Source of the DNA: an uncultured Actinomycetes bacterium
Lineage (GTDB): Bacteria; Actinomycetota; Actinomycetes; Actinomycetales; Microbacteriaceae
DNA length: 33,296 bases
Reading direction: 5' to 3'
Assembly: GCA_903920435.1 (NCBI GenBank)
Contig: CAIXMB010000191.1
Location: 1-33,296 of the forward strand
Shown here piece by piece: positions 1-9,808 of this stretch (position 1 is the first letter of the stretch; the number at the start of each line of letters is the position of its first letter). The notes beneath the pieces are model-generated. The model ran no database searches and was not told the DNA's origin. It was given only the letters and a program-made list of their open reading frames with translations. The translations under genes were made by a program, and so were the position numbers.

Positions 1-1229
<1,229 letters not shown>

Positions 1230-1303
1230 GTGAACCAATCTAATGTGCGGGCTTCGTCGACCGCATCGGGAGCCCTGAACGGGTCAGGGAAATCTTAAAG
1301 AGA

Positions 1304-1334
1304 TCGGGGAGACCAGCTCAGCTGGTCTCCCCGA
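1304..1334 (-). terminator. Strong hairpin between BMP lipoprotein and ABC ATPase
   Basis: A 15-bp perfect inverted repeat (TCGGGGAGACCAGCT, one central base, then its complement). Read on the minus strand it is followed by TCTCTTTAAGATTT, a moderately T-rich tail. It lies 20 nt after the lipoprotein stop codon and before the ATPase start. It may terminate part of the transcription so that the binding protein is made in excess over the ATPase, or stabilise the 3' end of the lipoprotein message. Confidence 0.75.
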
Positions 1335-1353
1335 CCTGTGGTACTACAGGTGA

Positions 1354-2454
1354 CTAACCGAGGTAGGACGTGACCTTGATGGACCCGTCGATGATGCCGG
1401 CCTTGATCGTGTCGAGCTCGCCCGAGAGGTCAGGAGAGACCTTCGAGGCGAAGTTGTGGAAGTCGGCGTAGCCGACACCATCGTTCTCCAGCGTGCCGAT
1501 GTAGGCGTCGCTCGAGAAGTCGCCCGAGGCGGCAGCGGTCACGACGTCGTTGGTCGCCGTCTTGATGCCCTTGAGGATCGACGTGAGGATGATGTCATCC
1601 GTGGTCGGGTCCGTCACGAACAGGTCGGCGTCGACACCGACGAGGGCGATGTCCTTGCCCGAGTCGGCGATCGCTGCAACGGCGCTCTGGTAGATCGGTC
1701 CACCGACGGGGAGCAGAACGTCCGCACCCTGGTCGATGAAGTTCTGAGCGGTCGACTTGGCGACGTCGTTGGCCTCGAAGCCACCGGTGAGGGTGTAGGC
1801 GTCGGGGTGGGCCGGGTCGTAGCCGAGGAGCTGGACGGAGGTGCCCTTCTGCTCGTTGTAGTACGACACGCCCTGCGCGAAGCCGTCAGAGAAGATCGCA
1901 ACGGTCGGGAAGTTCATTCCACCCCACGTCGCGATGATTCCGGCCTTCGAGTAGCTGGCAGCTGCGTAGCCGACGAGGAACGCGGCCTGGGCCGTGTTGA
2001 ACACGATGGGCTTGATGTTCGGAGCGTCGACCTTGCCGTCGAAGTCGTTGTCGGCAGCGTCGTCGATGATGGCGAACTCGACGTCGGGGTTGGCGAGCGC
2101 AGCCTCAACGGTGGCCTGCGAGAGCGCGAAGCCGACGGTGACGATCAGGTTGCAGCCCTGGTCGACGAGGCCCTGGATGTTCGGGGCGTAGTCGGTCTCA
2201 GCGTCCGACTGGACCGTGATGGCCTCGACGCCGAGGCTGTCAGCAGCCTCGGTGATGCCCTCGTAGCCGAGCTGGTTGAACGACTTGTCGTCGAATCCGC
2301 CGAGGTCAGAGACCATGCAGGGGATGAAGTCGACGGCCTCGTCAGTGGGGGTGCCGGTGCTTTCGGGTGCTGCTGCGCAACCGGCGAGCACGAGTGCGCT
2401 CGATCCGATCAGTGCGATACCGCCGAGTACGCGGCCGCGAGAGGTGATTCTCAA
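1354..2454 (-). CDS. BMP-family substrate-binding lipoprotein, copy 1
   Basis: Extracellular ligand-binding lipoprotein of the BmpA/PnrA (Med) family, the binding component of nucleoside ABC importers. I choose the TTG at 2454 (366 aa) because GGAGG lies 5 nt upstream and the signal peptide then starts directly: basic RITSRGR, a hydrophobic stretch and lipobox LVLAGC with the lipidated Cys26. An ATG at 2496 is also in frame but would put 14 extra residues before the signal peptide. The mature protein carries the BMP hallmarks GGFDDKSFN and a PNIKPIVFNTAQAAFL stretch. It is a paralogue of the next gene upstream, with the same motif order and a similar C-terminus (IDGSIKVTS against ISGSIAVTS). 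Two tandem binding proteins may widen ligand range; the actual ligand is not visible. Confidence 0.92.
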   Translation of the reverse strand: MRITSRGRVLGGIALIGSSALVLAGCAAAPESTGTPTDEAVDFIPCMVSDLGGFDDKSFNQLGYEGITEAADSLGVEAITVQSDAETDYAPNIQGLVDQGCNLIVTVGFALSQATVEAALANPDVEFAIIDDAADNDFDGKVDAPNIKPIVFNTAQAAFLVGYAAASYSKAGIIATWGGMNFPTVAIFSDGFAQGVSYYNEQKGTSVQLLGYDPAHPDAYTLTGGFEANDVAKSTAQNFIDQGADVLLPVGGPIYQSAVAAIADSGKDIALVGVDADLFVTDPTTDDIILTSILKGIKTATNDVVTAAASGDFSSDAYIGTLENDGVGYADFHNFASKVSPDLSGELDTIKAGIIDGSIKVTSYLG

Positions 2455-2508
2455 GGTGTCCTCCAAGGTGCTGCCCGGCGAGGAACGTCGGGACATAGTG
2501 CCTTACAG

Positions 2509-2523
2509 GTTACATAAAGTTAC
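2509..2523 (-). promoter_or_regulatory. GTTAC direct repeat upstream of BMP copy 1
   Basis: GTTACATAAAGTTAC lies 55-69 bases upstream of the TTG start. On the minus strand it gives TAACCT, a possible -10 box, but no good -35 is visible. A related GTTAC/GTAAC pair lies upstream of BMP copy 2 (3807-3822), so a shared regulator is possible. This is inference from two sites only. Confidence 0.3.
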
Positions 2524-2541
2524 GAACCCCGAACGGGGTAA

Positions 2542-2586
2542 TTCGGGGCCGTCGCTGAAAGGTTACAAACTCGCGACGGCCCCGAA
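2542..2586 (-). terminator. Hairpin between BMP copies 2 and 1
   Basis: A 14-bp perfect inverted repeat (TTCGGGGCCGTCGC and its complement at 2573-2586) with a 17-nt loop, 43 nt past the stop of BMP copy 2. On the minus strand it is followed by TTACCCC, so the T tract is poor. It could be a terminator or an mRNA-stabilising stem. The large loop contains GTTTGTAACC, a 10-mer also found on the plus strand at 3815-3824 upstream of BMP copy 2. Confidence 0.55.
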
Positions 2587-2628
2587 ATCAGCCGGACATA
2601 TTGAGGGCCGAAAACTGCCCGCTACCTG

Positions 2629-3699
2629 CTATTTGGGGGTGTTGGGGCTGGTCACCGCGATGGAGCCGCTGATGATGTCGGCGCGCAGCTTGTCGATCTC
2701 GGCGCTCAGCTCGGGGCTCACCTTGCTCGCGAGGTCGTGGAACGGGGCGATGTCGACCCCGCCGTTCTCGAGCGTGCCGACGAACTGCTTGTTGTCGAAG
2801 GTGCCGTCGATGCTCGACTTCACGATCTCGACGACCGCGTCGCCCGTGTTCTTGAGAACCGAGGTGAGCAGCACCGGGCGGTACTCCGGGTCGAGCACGT
2901 CGTAGCCGTCCGAGTCGACCCAGATCACCGAGACCTTGCCGTCCGAGTCGAGGGCGGCGCGCGCAGAGCCCTCGCCGACCTGTCCCGCCACGGGGAGGAT
3001 GACGTCGGCGCCCTGGTCGATGAAGCCCTGGGTGGTGACGAGGCCCTTGTTGATGTCCTCGAAGTCGCCGGTGACCACGCCGTCCTGCGTCGCCTTGTCC
3101 CACCCGAGCACCGTGACCGCGGTGCCGTGCACCTCGTTGTACTTCGCGACGCCGTCGACGAAGCCGTCCATGAAGAGGGTGACGGGCGGCTGGTTGCCGC
3201 CGCCGAAGGTCGCGACCTTGCCGGTCTGGGTCACGCCCGCGGCGAGGTAGCCGGCCAGGTACGCGGCCTGGGCGGTGTCGAACACGATGGGCTTGACGTT
3301 GGGCGCGTCGACGACCTCATCCACGATCGCGAAGTCGGTGTCGGGGTTCTTGGCCGCCTGGTCGGCCGTCGCCGGCGCGAGCTCGTACCCGACGGTGAGG
3401 ACGAAGCCGCAGCCGGTGTCGACTGCCTGTTGGACGTTCGGGGCGAGGTCCGTCTCCGAGTTCGAGACGAGTACGTCGACGCCGATGCCGTAGTCGGTGG
3501 CGGCTTTCTGCAGGCCCTTCCAGCTCGCGTCGTTGAATGAGCGGTCGTCGAGTCCACCCGAGTTGGTGACCATGCGCGCGCAGAACTGCTCGCCCGATCC
3601 GTTCTCGCCGGGCTTCTCGGGCGCCGGGGCGCACCCTGCGAGCAGCAGCACAGCAGCGCCGACCACGGCGCTGGCGCGGAATGCAAATGACTTCGACAT
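2629..3699 (-). CDS. BMP-family substrate-binding lipoprotein, copy 2
   Basis: Second lipid-anchored BmpA/PnrA-type binding protein, 356 aa. The ATG at 3699 is preferred because GAGGAG lies 9 nt upstream and it opens a clear lipoprotein signal (MSKSFAFRAS, hydrophobic core, LLLAGC with Cys23). The frame continues upstream to 3762 without a credible signal sequence. Conserved stretches are MVTNSGGLDDRSFND and NVKPIVFDTAQAAYLAGY. It is followed on the same strand by copy 1 and then the ATPase, with a hairpin after each lipoprotein gene. Expected role: deliver a nucleoside or similar ligand to the membrane permeases. Specificity of each paralogue is unknown. Confidence 0.92.
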   Translation of the reverse strand: MSKSFAFRASAVVGAAVLLLAGCAPAPEKPGENGSGEQFCARMVTNSGGLDDRSFNDASWKGLQKAATDYGIGVDVLVSNSETDLAPNVQQAVDTGCGFVLTVGYELAPATADQAAKNPDTDFAIVDEVVDAPNVKPIVFDTAQAAYLAGYLAAGVTQTGKVATFGGGNQPPVTLFMDGFVDGVAKYNEVHGTAVTVLGWDKATQDGVVTGDFEDINKGLVTTQGFIDQGADVILPVAGQVGEGSARAALDSDGKVSVIWVDSDGYDVLDPEYRPVLLTSVLKNTGDAVVEIVKSSIDGTFDNKQFVGTLENGGVDIAPFHDLASKVSPELSAEIDKLRADIISGSIAVTSPNTPK

Positions 3700-3806
3700 G
3701 GTGTCGGTCTCCTCGTGACGTACCCGCCTGGACGGCGGTGATCTGGAAATGACGCTAGCCACATCCCGAGAAGCGTGACCGGGCGGTGAGCTTCGGTGAA
3801 CCCTTC

Positions 3807-3822
3807 GTTACGCGTTTGTAAC
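3807..3822 (-). promoter_or_regulatory. GTTAC-N6-GTAAC palindrome upstream of BMP copy 2
   Basis: A 5-bp perfect inverted repeat, GTTACGCGTTTGTAAC, about 108 bases upstream of BMP copy 2 and 10 bases past the end of the guanylyltransferase gene. Similar GTTAC elements lie before BMP copy 1. A possible -10 box TAGCGT lies between this site and the gene on the minus strand. Candidate operator only. Confidence 0.3.
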
Positions 3823-3832
3823 CATGGGCTCT

Positions 3833-4951
3833 CTAGAGCACGTCGTTGCGGCCCGAGAGCTTGAGATTGTCGACTACCGCCTTGACCCGCTGGGCATTGG
3901 CGGTCGTGGTCACGAGGAGGGCATCCGGGGTATCGACGACCACGATGTCGGTGACGCCGATGAGGGAGATGAGCCTGCCGCTCTGGCTGATCACCACTCC
4001 GGTCGAGGCGTCGGCGAGCACGCGCGCGTTCTCGCCGAGGATCGCGAGATCCGACTTGCGGCCGCCGGAGTGCAGCTTGGCGATCGAGGCGAAGTCGCCG
4101 ACGTCATCCCAGTCGAAGTCACCCGGGATGACGACGAGCTTGCCCTCGGCCGCTGCAGGCTCGGCCACGGAGTAGTCGATGGCGATCTTCGTCAGTCGCG
4201 GCCACACCCTGTCCACCACGGCACCGCGGCGCGGCGTGTCCCACGCCTCCGCGAGCTCGGTGAGCCCCGCGAGCAGCTCGGGCTGTGACTTGCCCAGCTG
4301 CGTGAGCAGCACATCGGCCCGGGCGATGAACATCCCGCCGTTCCAGAGGTAGTCGCCGTCGGCGAGGTAGCGCTCGGCAACGGCGAGGCTCGGCTTCTCG
4401 ACGAACGACTGCGCGCCCACGGCGTTCGGCGCGCCCTCGATGGCGAGCGGCTCGCCGCAGTGGATGTAGCCGAAGCCCACGGCGGGCTCGGTCGGGGTGA
4501 TGCCGATGGTCGCGATGAAACCGGCGCGCGCGGCAGCGATGCCCTCCCCCACCGCCCGTCGGAACCCGCGCTTGTCACGGATGACGTGATCGGCGGCGAA
4601 GGATCCGACGATCACCCCGGGCTCGCGCTGCAGCAGGATCGCGGCGGCAAGGCCGATCGCGGCGGACGAATCCTTCGGCTCGCTCTCGAGCACGACATTG
4701 GGGTCGGCGAGCTCCGGCAGCTGCTCCTCGACCGCGGCCCGGTGGGCGCGGCCGGTGACCACCATGATGCGGTCGGCACCGGAGAGCGGCGCGAGCCGAT
4801 CCCACGTGTCGCGCAGCAGGGTCTGCCCCGACCCGGTGAGGTCGTGCAGGAATTTCGGCGCATCTGCCCGGGAGAGCGGCCACAGGCGCGACCCGATGCC
4901 ACCCGCCGGGATCACGCTGTAGAAGTCGTCGAACGCCTTCGGTGTGCTCAT
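3833..4951 (-). CDS. manC: Mannose-1-phosphate guanylyltransferase
   Basis: Makes GDP-mannose from mannose 1-phosphate and GTP, supplying cytosolic mannosyl donor for lipoglycans, glycolipids and glycoproteins. The 372-aa protein has the nucleotidyltransferase signature GGIGSRLWPLSR (17-28) with Lys33 in APKF, a metal-binding-type AADH (119-122) and FVEKP (183-187). It lacks the C-terminal isomerase domain of bifunctional ManC/AlgA proteins, so it is the short single-function form. The ATG at 4951 sits 7 nt after TAAGTT on the minus strand and has no Shine-Dalgarno sequence, fitting a leaderless message; the frame is open further upstream but the family signature starts shortly after this Met. 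The divergent neighbour is a mannosyltransferase-like GT4 gene, which supports GDP-mannose as product. Confidence 0.92.
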   Translation of the reverse strand: MSTPKAFDDFYSVIPAGGIGSRLWPLSRADAPKFLHDLTGSGQTLLRDTWDRLAPLSGADRIMVVTGRAHRAAVEEQLPELADPNVVLESEPKDSSAAIGLAAAILLQREPGVIVGSFAADHVIRDKRGFRRAVGEGIAAARAGFIATIGITPTEPAVGFGYIHCGEPLAIEGAPNAVGAQSFVEKPSLAVAERYLADGDYLWNGGMFIARADVLLTQLGKSQPELLAGLTELAEAWDTPRRGAVVDRVWPRLTKIAIDYSVAEPAAAEGKLVVIPGDFDWDDVGDFASIAKLHSGGRKSDLAILGENARVLADASTGVVISQSGRLISLIGVTDIVVVDTPDALLVTTTANAQRVKAVVDNLKLSGRNDVL

Positions 4952-4958
4952 ACCGACA

Positions 4959-4964
4959 AACTTA
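4959..4964 (-). promoter_or_regulatory. -10 box of leaderless manC
   Basis: TAAGTT on the minus strand, 7 nt before the manC ATG, matching the TANNNT form of actinobacterial -10 elements. The spacing puts the transcription start at or near the start codon. No ribosome binding site precedes the ATG. Confidence 0.5.
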
Positions 4965-5039
4965 GACTTAAGCGGCAATTCACCCCGGCTCCATGACGGG
5001 GGCCCCGCACGGCAACGCGCTGTCGCGACAGTGGAGACC

Positions 5040-6170
5040 ATGCGAGTAGTGGTCGTCAGCGAAAGCTTCCTCCCCACCGTCAACGGAGTCACCAACAGCG
5101 TCAAGAAGGTGCTCGACCACCTCGCGGCGCACGGCCACGAGGCCATCGTCATCGTCCCGGCCGCCGGCGCCCCGAGCCACTACGCCGGATTCCGCGTGCA
5201 CGAGGTACCCGCACTGGCCTACCGGCAGTTCCCCGTGGGCCTGCCCCATCCTCTCGTCCAGAAGCTCATCGCCGATTTCCGTCCGGACGTCGTGCACGCG
5301 GCCTCCCCGTTCCTGCTCGGCGCACAGGCGATCTCGGCGGCCGGACGGCTCGGCATCCCTTCCGTCGCCATCTTCCAGACCGATGTGGCCGGATACGCCC
5401 GTCGCAACCGCCTGGGTGCCGCGACGAAGGTCGCGTGGCGCATCGTCCGCTGGATCCACGAGGGCGCCGACCTCACCCTGGTGCCCTCGAGTGCGTCGAT
5501 GGCCGACCTCGAGGCAGCGGGCATCCGGCGCCTGGAGCGCTGGGGACGCGGTGTCGACCTCACGACCTACCACCCGCGCAACCGCACGGATGCCGCGACC
5601 CTCGCCCTGCGCGAGCGCCTCGCCCCGCGCGGCGAGGTCATCGTCGGCTACGTCGGCCGCCTCGCACCGGAGAAGCAGGTGGAGCGCATGGCGGCCCTGC
5701 GCGGGCTCGAGGGCATGAAGCTCGTGCTCGTGGGCGACGGACCCTCGATGCCGTCGCTGAAGAAGGAACTGGCCGGGATGCCCGTCACCATGCTCGGCGC
5801 GCTCGGCGGCGCCGACCTCGCGACCGCCTACGCGAGTTTCGACGTGTTCCTGCACACGGGCACGGAGGAGACCTTCGGCCAGACCGTGCAGGAGGCGCAC
5901 GCGAGCGGCATCCCGGTGATCGCCCCGCGTGCGGGCGGACCGATCGACCTCGTCGACCACGGCGTCAACGGCTTCCTCTACACGCCCGGCGACGACGCCC
6001 AGCTGCGCGCGTTCGTCGAGGGGCTCGTGATCGACGACGAGGTGCGCTCCCGCATGGGCGAGGCCGGTCGGCGCGCCGTGCTCGGCAAGTCGTGGGCGTC
6101 GGTGTGCGACGAGCTCGTGGGTCACTACGAGGCGGTCATCGCCCGCCGGTCGGCGCCCGTCGCGTTGTAA
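5040..6170 (+). CDS. GT4-family glycosyltransferase, probable GDP-mannose-dependent alpha-mannosyltransferase
   Basis: GT-B fold retaining glycosyltransferase, 376 aa. It opens with the acceptor-side motif FLPTVNGVTNSVKKV (10-24), typical of MgtA/PimB-like mannosyltransferases, and has GRLAPEKQVE (206-215) and the donor-binding E-x7-E motif (Glu277 to Glu285 in EETFGQTVQE). The start ATG at 5040 has GGAG 4 nt upstream. No membrane segment is evident, so it likely acts at the inner face of the membrane on a lipid acceptor. Divergence from manC (88 bp between starts) suggests that donor synthesis and use are encoded side by side. In the MgtA group the product is a mannosylated glycolipid anchor for lipomannan; whether that holds here is inference. 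Confidence 0.88.
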   Translation: MRVVVVSESFLPTVNGVTNSVKKVLDHLAAHGHEAIVIVPAAGAPSHYAGFRVHEVPALAYRQFPVGLPHPLVQKLIADFRPDVVHAASPFLLGAQAISAAGRLGIPSVAIFQTDVAGYARRNRLGAATKVAWRIVRWIHEGADLTLVPSSASMADLEAAGIRRLERWGRGVDLTTYHPRNRTDAATLALRERLAPRGEVIVGYVGRLAPEKQVERMAALRGLEGMKLVLVGDGPSMPSLKKELAGMPVTMLGALGGADLATAYASFDVFLHTGTEETFGQTVQEAHASGIPVIAPRAGGPIDLVDHGVNGFLYTPGDDAQLRAFVEGLVIDDEVRSRMGEAGRRAVLGKSWASVCDELVGHYEAVIARRSAPVAL

Positions 6171-6193
6171 AGAATCACGGTATTTACGAAAAC

Positions 6194-6256
6194 AATCTCG
6201 ACATCAAGCTATTTAGGTGGGCCTTGGCGGCGAGCGCCGTTTCGTCCGAATACACT
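6194..6256 (+). promoter_or_regulatory. sdh upstream region: candidate operator and -10 box
   Basis: The 169-nt gap before sdhC has no gene. At 6194-6211 is AATCTCGACATCAAGCTA, an imperfect palindrome around CA (left arm resembles TCTTGA, right arm TCAAG). TACACT at 6251-6256 fits a TANNNT -10 element and would give a leader of about 80 nt; no matching -35 is seen at normal spacing. The operator reading is speculative. Confidence 0.35.
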
Positions 6257-6339
6257 GGAGAAGTCCAGTTTCAGGACATAACCCGGCCGCCGGATTCCGT
6301 CAGGATCGCGGCCCTCAATTCCGCAAGGAGGGGTTGCTC

Positions 6340-6780
6340 GTGCCAGAGAAGTCGGCGGGTACCCTGGCGGACAGCACGCCTGTCGCGCCAAAGATCAGCA
6401 TGCCGAGACGACCAGCGGGAACGCTGTACCGCGGGCGTGAGGGCATGTGGTCGTGGGTGCTGCACCGCATCACCGGTGTCGCGATCTACTTCTTCCTGCT
6501 CGTGCACATCCTCGACACGGCGCTCGTGCGGGTGAGTCCCGCCGCGTACAACGCGGTGATCGACACCTACAAGACGCCGATCATGGGCCTGGGCGAGACC
6601 GCCCTCGTCGCCGCGATCGGCCTGCACGCGCTCAACGGCCTGCGCATCATCCTCATCGACTTCTCGAGCTGGGGCACGCGTCACCAGAAGCTCATGTTCT
6701 GGATCGTGATCGGGCTCTGGGTGGTCCTCCTCGCGGGCTTCGTGCCGCGCCAGTTCATGCACATCTTTGGAGCGCACTGA
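6340..6780 (+). CDS. sdhC: Succinate dehydrogenase cytochrome b556 subunit
   Basis: Membrane anchor subunit of respiratory complex II, helping to bind haem b and quinone. The GTG at 6340 gives 146 aa and is preceded by AAGGAGG with 8 nt spacing; the open frame extends upstream to 6217 but without family features. The body has SdhC character: GTLYRGREGMWSWVLHRITG followed by three hydrophobic helices, with a His in LLVHILDT as likely haem ligand and a second helix containing GLHALNGLRIIL. The stop overlaps the sdhD start (ATGA at 6780), so the two anchors are translationally coupled. Gene order C-D-A-B is that of a four-subunit enzyme. Confidence 0.93.
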   Translation: MPEKSAGTLADSTPVAPKISMPRRPAGTLYRGREGMWSWVLHRITGVAIYFFLLVHILDTALVRVSPAAYNAVIDTYKTPIMGLGETALVAAIGLHALNGLRIILIDFSSWGTRHQKLMFWIVIGLWVVLLAGFVPRQFMHIFGAH

Positions 6781-7229
6781 TGAGCGTCATCGAAGCACCT
6801 CGTAGCCCCGGCGTGCGCACGGCCCGCAAGCGCCGCGTCAACTGGGAGAAGTGGGGCTGGATCTACATGCGCGTGAGCGGTGTGATCCTCGTCGTCCTCA
6901 TCTTCGGCCACCTCTTCGTCAACCTCGTCGCGGGCGAGGGCGTCAACGCGATCGACTTCGCGTTCGTCGCCGGCAAGCTCGCCGACCCGTTCTGGATCGT
7001 GTGGGACACCCTGCTGCTGTGGCTCGCCCTCATCCACGGCTCGAACGGCATCCGCACCATCATCAACGACTACGCCAACAACGCGATCGTGCGCCGCATC
7101 CTCCTGGGCGCCGTTCTCGTGTCGACGATCGTCCTCCTCACCCTTGGGACCCTTGTGATCTACACGTTCGACCCCTGCCCCGCCGGCGCCCCCGCCGACC
7201 TGCTCCCCAGCTTCTGCCCGGTGCCCTAG
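6780..7229 (+). CDS. sdhD: Succinate dehydrogenase hydrophobic membrane anchor subunit
   Basis: Second membrane anchor of complex II, 149 aa. After a basic N-terminus ([20 protein letters not shown]) it has three predicted helices: one with GHLFVNLV carrying a candidate haem-ligand His, one with [16 protein letters not shown] typical of actinobacterial SdhD, and a last helix ending near IYTFDPCP. The short Cys-containing tail ([17 protein letters not shown]) lies after the last helix. Its TAG stop shares one base with the GTG of sdhA (TAGTG at 7227-7231). Confidence 0.92.
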   Translation: MSVIEAPRSPGVRTARKRRVNWEKWGWIYMRVSGVILVVLIFGHLFVNLVAGEGVNAIDFAFVAGKLADPFWIVWDTLLLWLALIHGSNGIRTIINDYANNAIVRRILLGAVLVSTIVLLTLGTLVIYTFDPCPAGAPADLLPSFCPVP

Positions 7230-9031
7230 TGGCTGCGCAATTCGAAGACGGTGCCGTAGTCGACGGCATCCACTACCACCAGTTCGACATCGTCATCGTG
7301 GGCGCCGGTGGCGCAGGGATGCGCGCCGCCATCGAGGCCGGACCGCACGCCCGCACCGCCGTGATCTCCAAGCTCTACCCGACCCGTTCCCACACCGGCG
7401 CGGCGCAGGGCGGCATGGCTGCCGCCCTCGCGAACGTCGAGGAGGACAACTGGGAGTGGCACACCTACGACACCGTCAAGGGCGGTGACTACCTCGTCGA
7501 TCAGGATGCCGCGGAGATCCTCGCGAAGGAGGCCATCGACGCGGTCATCGACCTCGAGAACATGGGCCTGCCCTTCAACCGCACCCCCGACGGCAAGATC
7601 GACCAGCGCCGCTTCGGCGGTCACACGCGCGAGCACGGCAAGGCGCCGGTGCGCCGGGCCTGCTACGCGGCCGACCGCACGGGCCACATGATCCTGCAGA
7701 CGCTGTACCAGAACTGCGTGCGGCTCGGCATCAACTTCTTCAACGAGTACTACGTGCTCGACATGGTCATGACCGAGGTCGACGGGGTGCAGCAGCCCTC
7801 CGGCGTCGTCGCCTACGAACTCGCGACGGGCGACCTGCACGTCTTCCAGGCCAAGGCGATCGTCTTCGCCACCGGCGGTTTCGGAAAGATCTTCAAGACG
7901 ACGTCGAACGCGCACACCCTCACCGGTGACGGCGTCGGCATCATCTGGCGCAAGGGCCTGCCCCTCGAGGACATGGAGTTCTTCCAGTTCCACCCCACCG
8001 GACTCGCGGGGCTGGGCATCCTGCTCTCCGAGGCTGCTCGAGGCGAGGGCGCAATCCTGCGCAACGCGTCGGGCGAGCGGTTCATGGAGCGCTACACGCC
8101 GACCCTGAAAGACCTTGCTCCGCGCGACATCGTCGCGCGGTCGATGGCGCTCGAGATCCGTGAGGGCCGCGGCGCTGGTCCCAACAAGGACTACCTGTAC
8201 CTCGACATCACGCACCTCGAGCCGGCGGTCATCGACGAGAAGCTGCCGGACATCACCGAGTTCGCGCGCACCTACCTCGGTGTCGAGCCGTACACCGAGC
8301 CCGTGCCCGTGCTCCCCACCGCGCACTACGCGATGGGCGGCATCCCGACGAACAACAACGCAGAGGTGCTGCGCGACAACACCACTGTGGTGCCCGGCCT
8401 CTACGCCGCCGGCGAGTGCGCGTGCGTCTCGGTGCACGGCTCCAACCGCCTCGGCACCAACTCGCTGCTCGACATCAACGTGTTCGGTAAGCGCGCGGGC
8501 AAGAACGCCGTCGAGTACGTCAAGACCGCGAAGTTCATCGACCTGCCGGAGAACCCGGCGGCCGGCGTTCAGAAGATCCTCGACATGGTGCGCTCCGGTG
8601 ACGGTACCGAGCGCATCGCGGTCATCCGCAAGGAGCTGCAGGACTCGATGGACCGCAACGCGCAGATCTTCCGCACCGAGGAGAGCCTCAAGGAGGTCAC
8701 GGAGCTCATCGAGACGCTCCGCGCCCGCTACAAGAACATCCAGGTGCAGGACAAGGGCAAGCGCTTCAACACCGACCTCCTCGAGGCGGTGGAGCTCGGC
8801 TTCCTGCTCGACCTCGCCGAGGTGCTCGTGTACTCCGCGCGCTCACGCCACGAATCCCGCGGCGGCCACATGCGCGAGGACTACCCGAAGCGCGACGACG
8901 AGAACTTCCTCGTGCACACGATGGCCTACCTCGTGGGCGACCCGGAGTCCGCGGACGCGGGTGAGCACATCAAGCTCGATTGGAAACCGGTAGTGATCAC
9001 CAACTACCCGCCGATGGAAAGAAAGTACTGA
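7229..9031 (+). CDS. sdhA: Succinate dehydrogenase flavoprotein subunit
   Basis: Catalytic subunit oxidising succinate to fumarate on covalently bound FAD. The GTG at 7229 gives 600 aa; it is chosen because it overlaps the sdhD stop and the protein then begins 20 residues before the Rossmann motif. Visible: dinucleotide-binding [14 protein letters not shown] (21-34), FAD-attachment [10 protein letters not shown] with His55, substrate-site stretches HPTGLAG and [12 protein letters not shown], and [13 protein letters not shown] near the flavin. A candidate catalytic Arg lies in the family's capping region. Length and motif order match SdhA. TGA of sdhA overlaps ATG of sdhB by one base (9031). 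Confidence 0.96.
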   Translation: MAAQFEDGAVVDGIHYHQFDIVIVGAGGAGMRAAIEAGPHARTAVISKLYPTRSHTGAAQGGMAAALANVEEDNWEWHTYDTVKGGDYLVDQDAAEILAKEAIDAVIDLENMGLPFNRTPDGKIDQRRFGGHTREHGKAPVRRACYAADRTGHMILQTLYQNCVRLGINFFNEYYVLDMVMTEVDGVQQPSGVVAYELATGDLHVFQAKAIVFATGGFGKIFKTTSNAHTLTGDGVGIIWRKGLPLEDMEFFQFHPTGLAGLGILLSEAARGEGAILRNASGERFMERYTPTLKDLAPRDIVARSMALEIREGRGAGPNKDYLYLDITHLEPAVIDEKLPDITEFARTYLGVEPYTEPVPVLPTAHYAMGGIPTNNNAEVLRDNTTVVPGLYAAGECACVSVHGSNRLGTNSLLDINVFGKRAGKNAVEYVKTAKFIDLPENPAAGVQKILDMVRSGDGTERIAVIRKELQDSMDRNAQIFRTEESLKEVTELIETLRARYKNIQVQDKGKRFNTDLLEAVELGFLLDLAEVLVYSARSRHESRGGHMREDYPKRDDENFLVHTMAYLVGDPESADAGEHIKLDWKPVVITNYPPMERKY

Positions 9032-9792
9032 TGTCGAACGCTGTCATGGAGTCCAAGCCGAGCGTGCCGGACGAGATCCCTACCTTCACGGCGACCCTGA
9101 TCATCCGTCGGTTCGACCCGGACGTGGACAGCGAGCCGCGCTGGCAGGACTTCGACGTCGAGCTGCACGGTACCGACCGCGTGCTCGACGCGCTGCACAA
9201 GATCAAGTGGGAGCAGGACGGCTCGCTCACGTTCCGCCGGTCGTGCGCCCACGGCGTATGCGGGTCTGACGCCATGCGCATCAACGGCCGCAACCGCCTC
9301 GCGTGCAAGACCCTCATCAAAGACCTCGACATCTCGCAGCCGATCTACGTCGAGGCCATCAAGGGCCTTCCGCTCGAGAAGGACCTCGTCGTCGACATGG
9401 AGCCGTTCTTCGACTCCTTCAAGTCGGTGAACCCCTTCCTCATGGCCGGAGGCCTGCCGAAGGACGGCAAGGAGCGCAAGCAGAGCCCCGTGGAGCGCGC
9501 GCGCTTCGACGACACCACCAAGTGCATCCTGTGCGCGGCGTGCACGTCGAGCTGCCCCGTGTTCTGGACCGATGGCCAGTACTTCGGCCCGGCCGCGATC
9601 GTCAACGCGCACCGCTTCATCTTCGACTCGCGCGACGAGAACGCCCAGGTGCGCCTCGACATCCTGAACGACAAGGAGGGCGTGTGGCGCTGCCGCACGA
9701 CCTTCAACTGCACGGATGCCTGCCCTCGCGGCATCCAGGTCACTCAGGCCATCGCCGAGGTCAAGCAGGCGATCCTACGCGGAAAGCCGTAG
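9031..9792 (+). CDS. sdhB: Succinate dehydrogenase iron-sulfur subunit
   Basis: Electron-transfer subunit of complex II, 253 aa, carrying electrons from FAD to quinone. The N-terminal ferredoxin-like domain has Cys72, Cys77, Asp80 and Cys92; Asp in place of the third Cys is also found in E. coli SdhB, so this is not a defect. The C-terminal domain has CILCAACTSSC (Cys165, 168, 171, 175) and CRTTFNCTDAC (Cys221, 227, 231) for the [4Fe-4S] and [3Fe-4S] clusters. The ATG at 9031 follows GGAAAGAAAG. An in-frame ATG at 8980 inside sdhA is less likely. The gene ends the operon, with a strong terminator 16 nt after the stop. Confidence 0.96.
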   Translation: MSNAVMESKPSVPDEIPTFTATLIIRRFDPDVDSEPRWQDFDVELHGTDRVLDALHKIKWEQDGSLTFRRSCAHGVCGSDAMRINGRNRLACKTLIKDLDISQPIYVEAIKGLPLEKDLVVDMEPFFDSFKSVNPFLMAGGLPKDGKERKQSPVERARFDDTTKCILCAACTSSCPVFWTDGQYFGPAAIVNAHRFIFDSRDENAQVRLDILNDKEGVWRCRTTFNCTDACPRGIQVTQAIAEVKQAILRGKP

Positions 9793-9808
9793 CCCGGTAG
9801 TCCAGCGA

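Noticed and set aside
9031-9170. Defective [2Fe-2S] site in SdhB (Asp80 in place of Cys)
   Set aside because: E. coli SdhB also has Asp at this position, so it is a normal variant.
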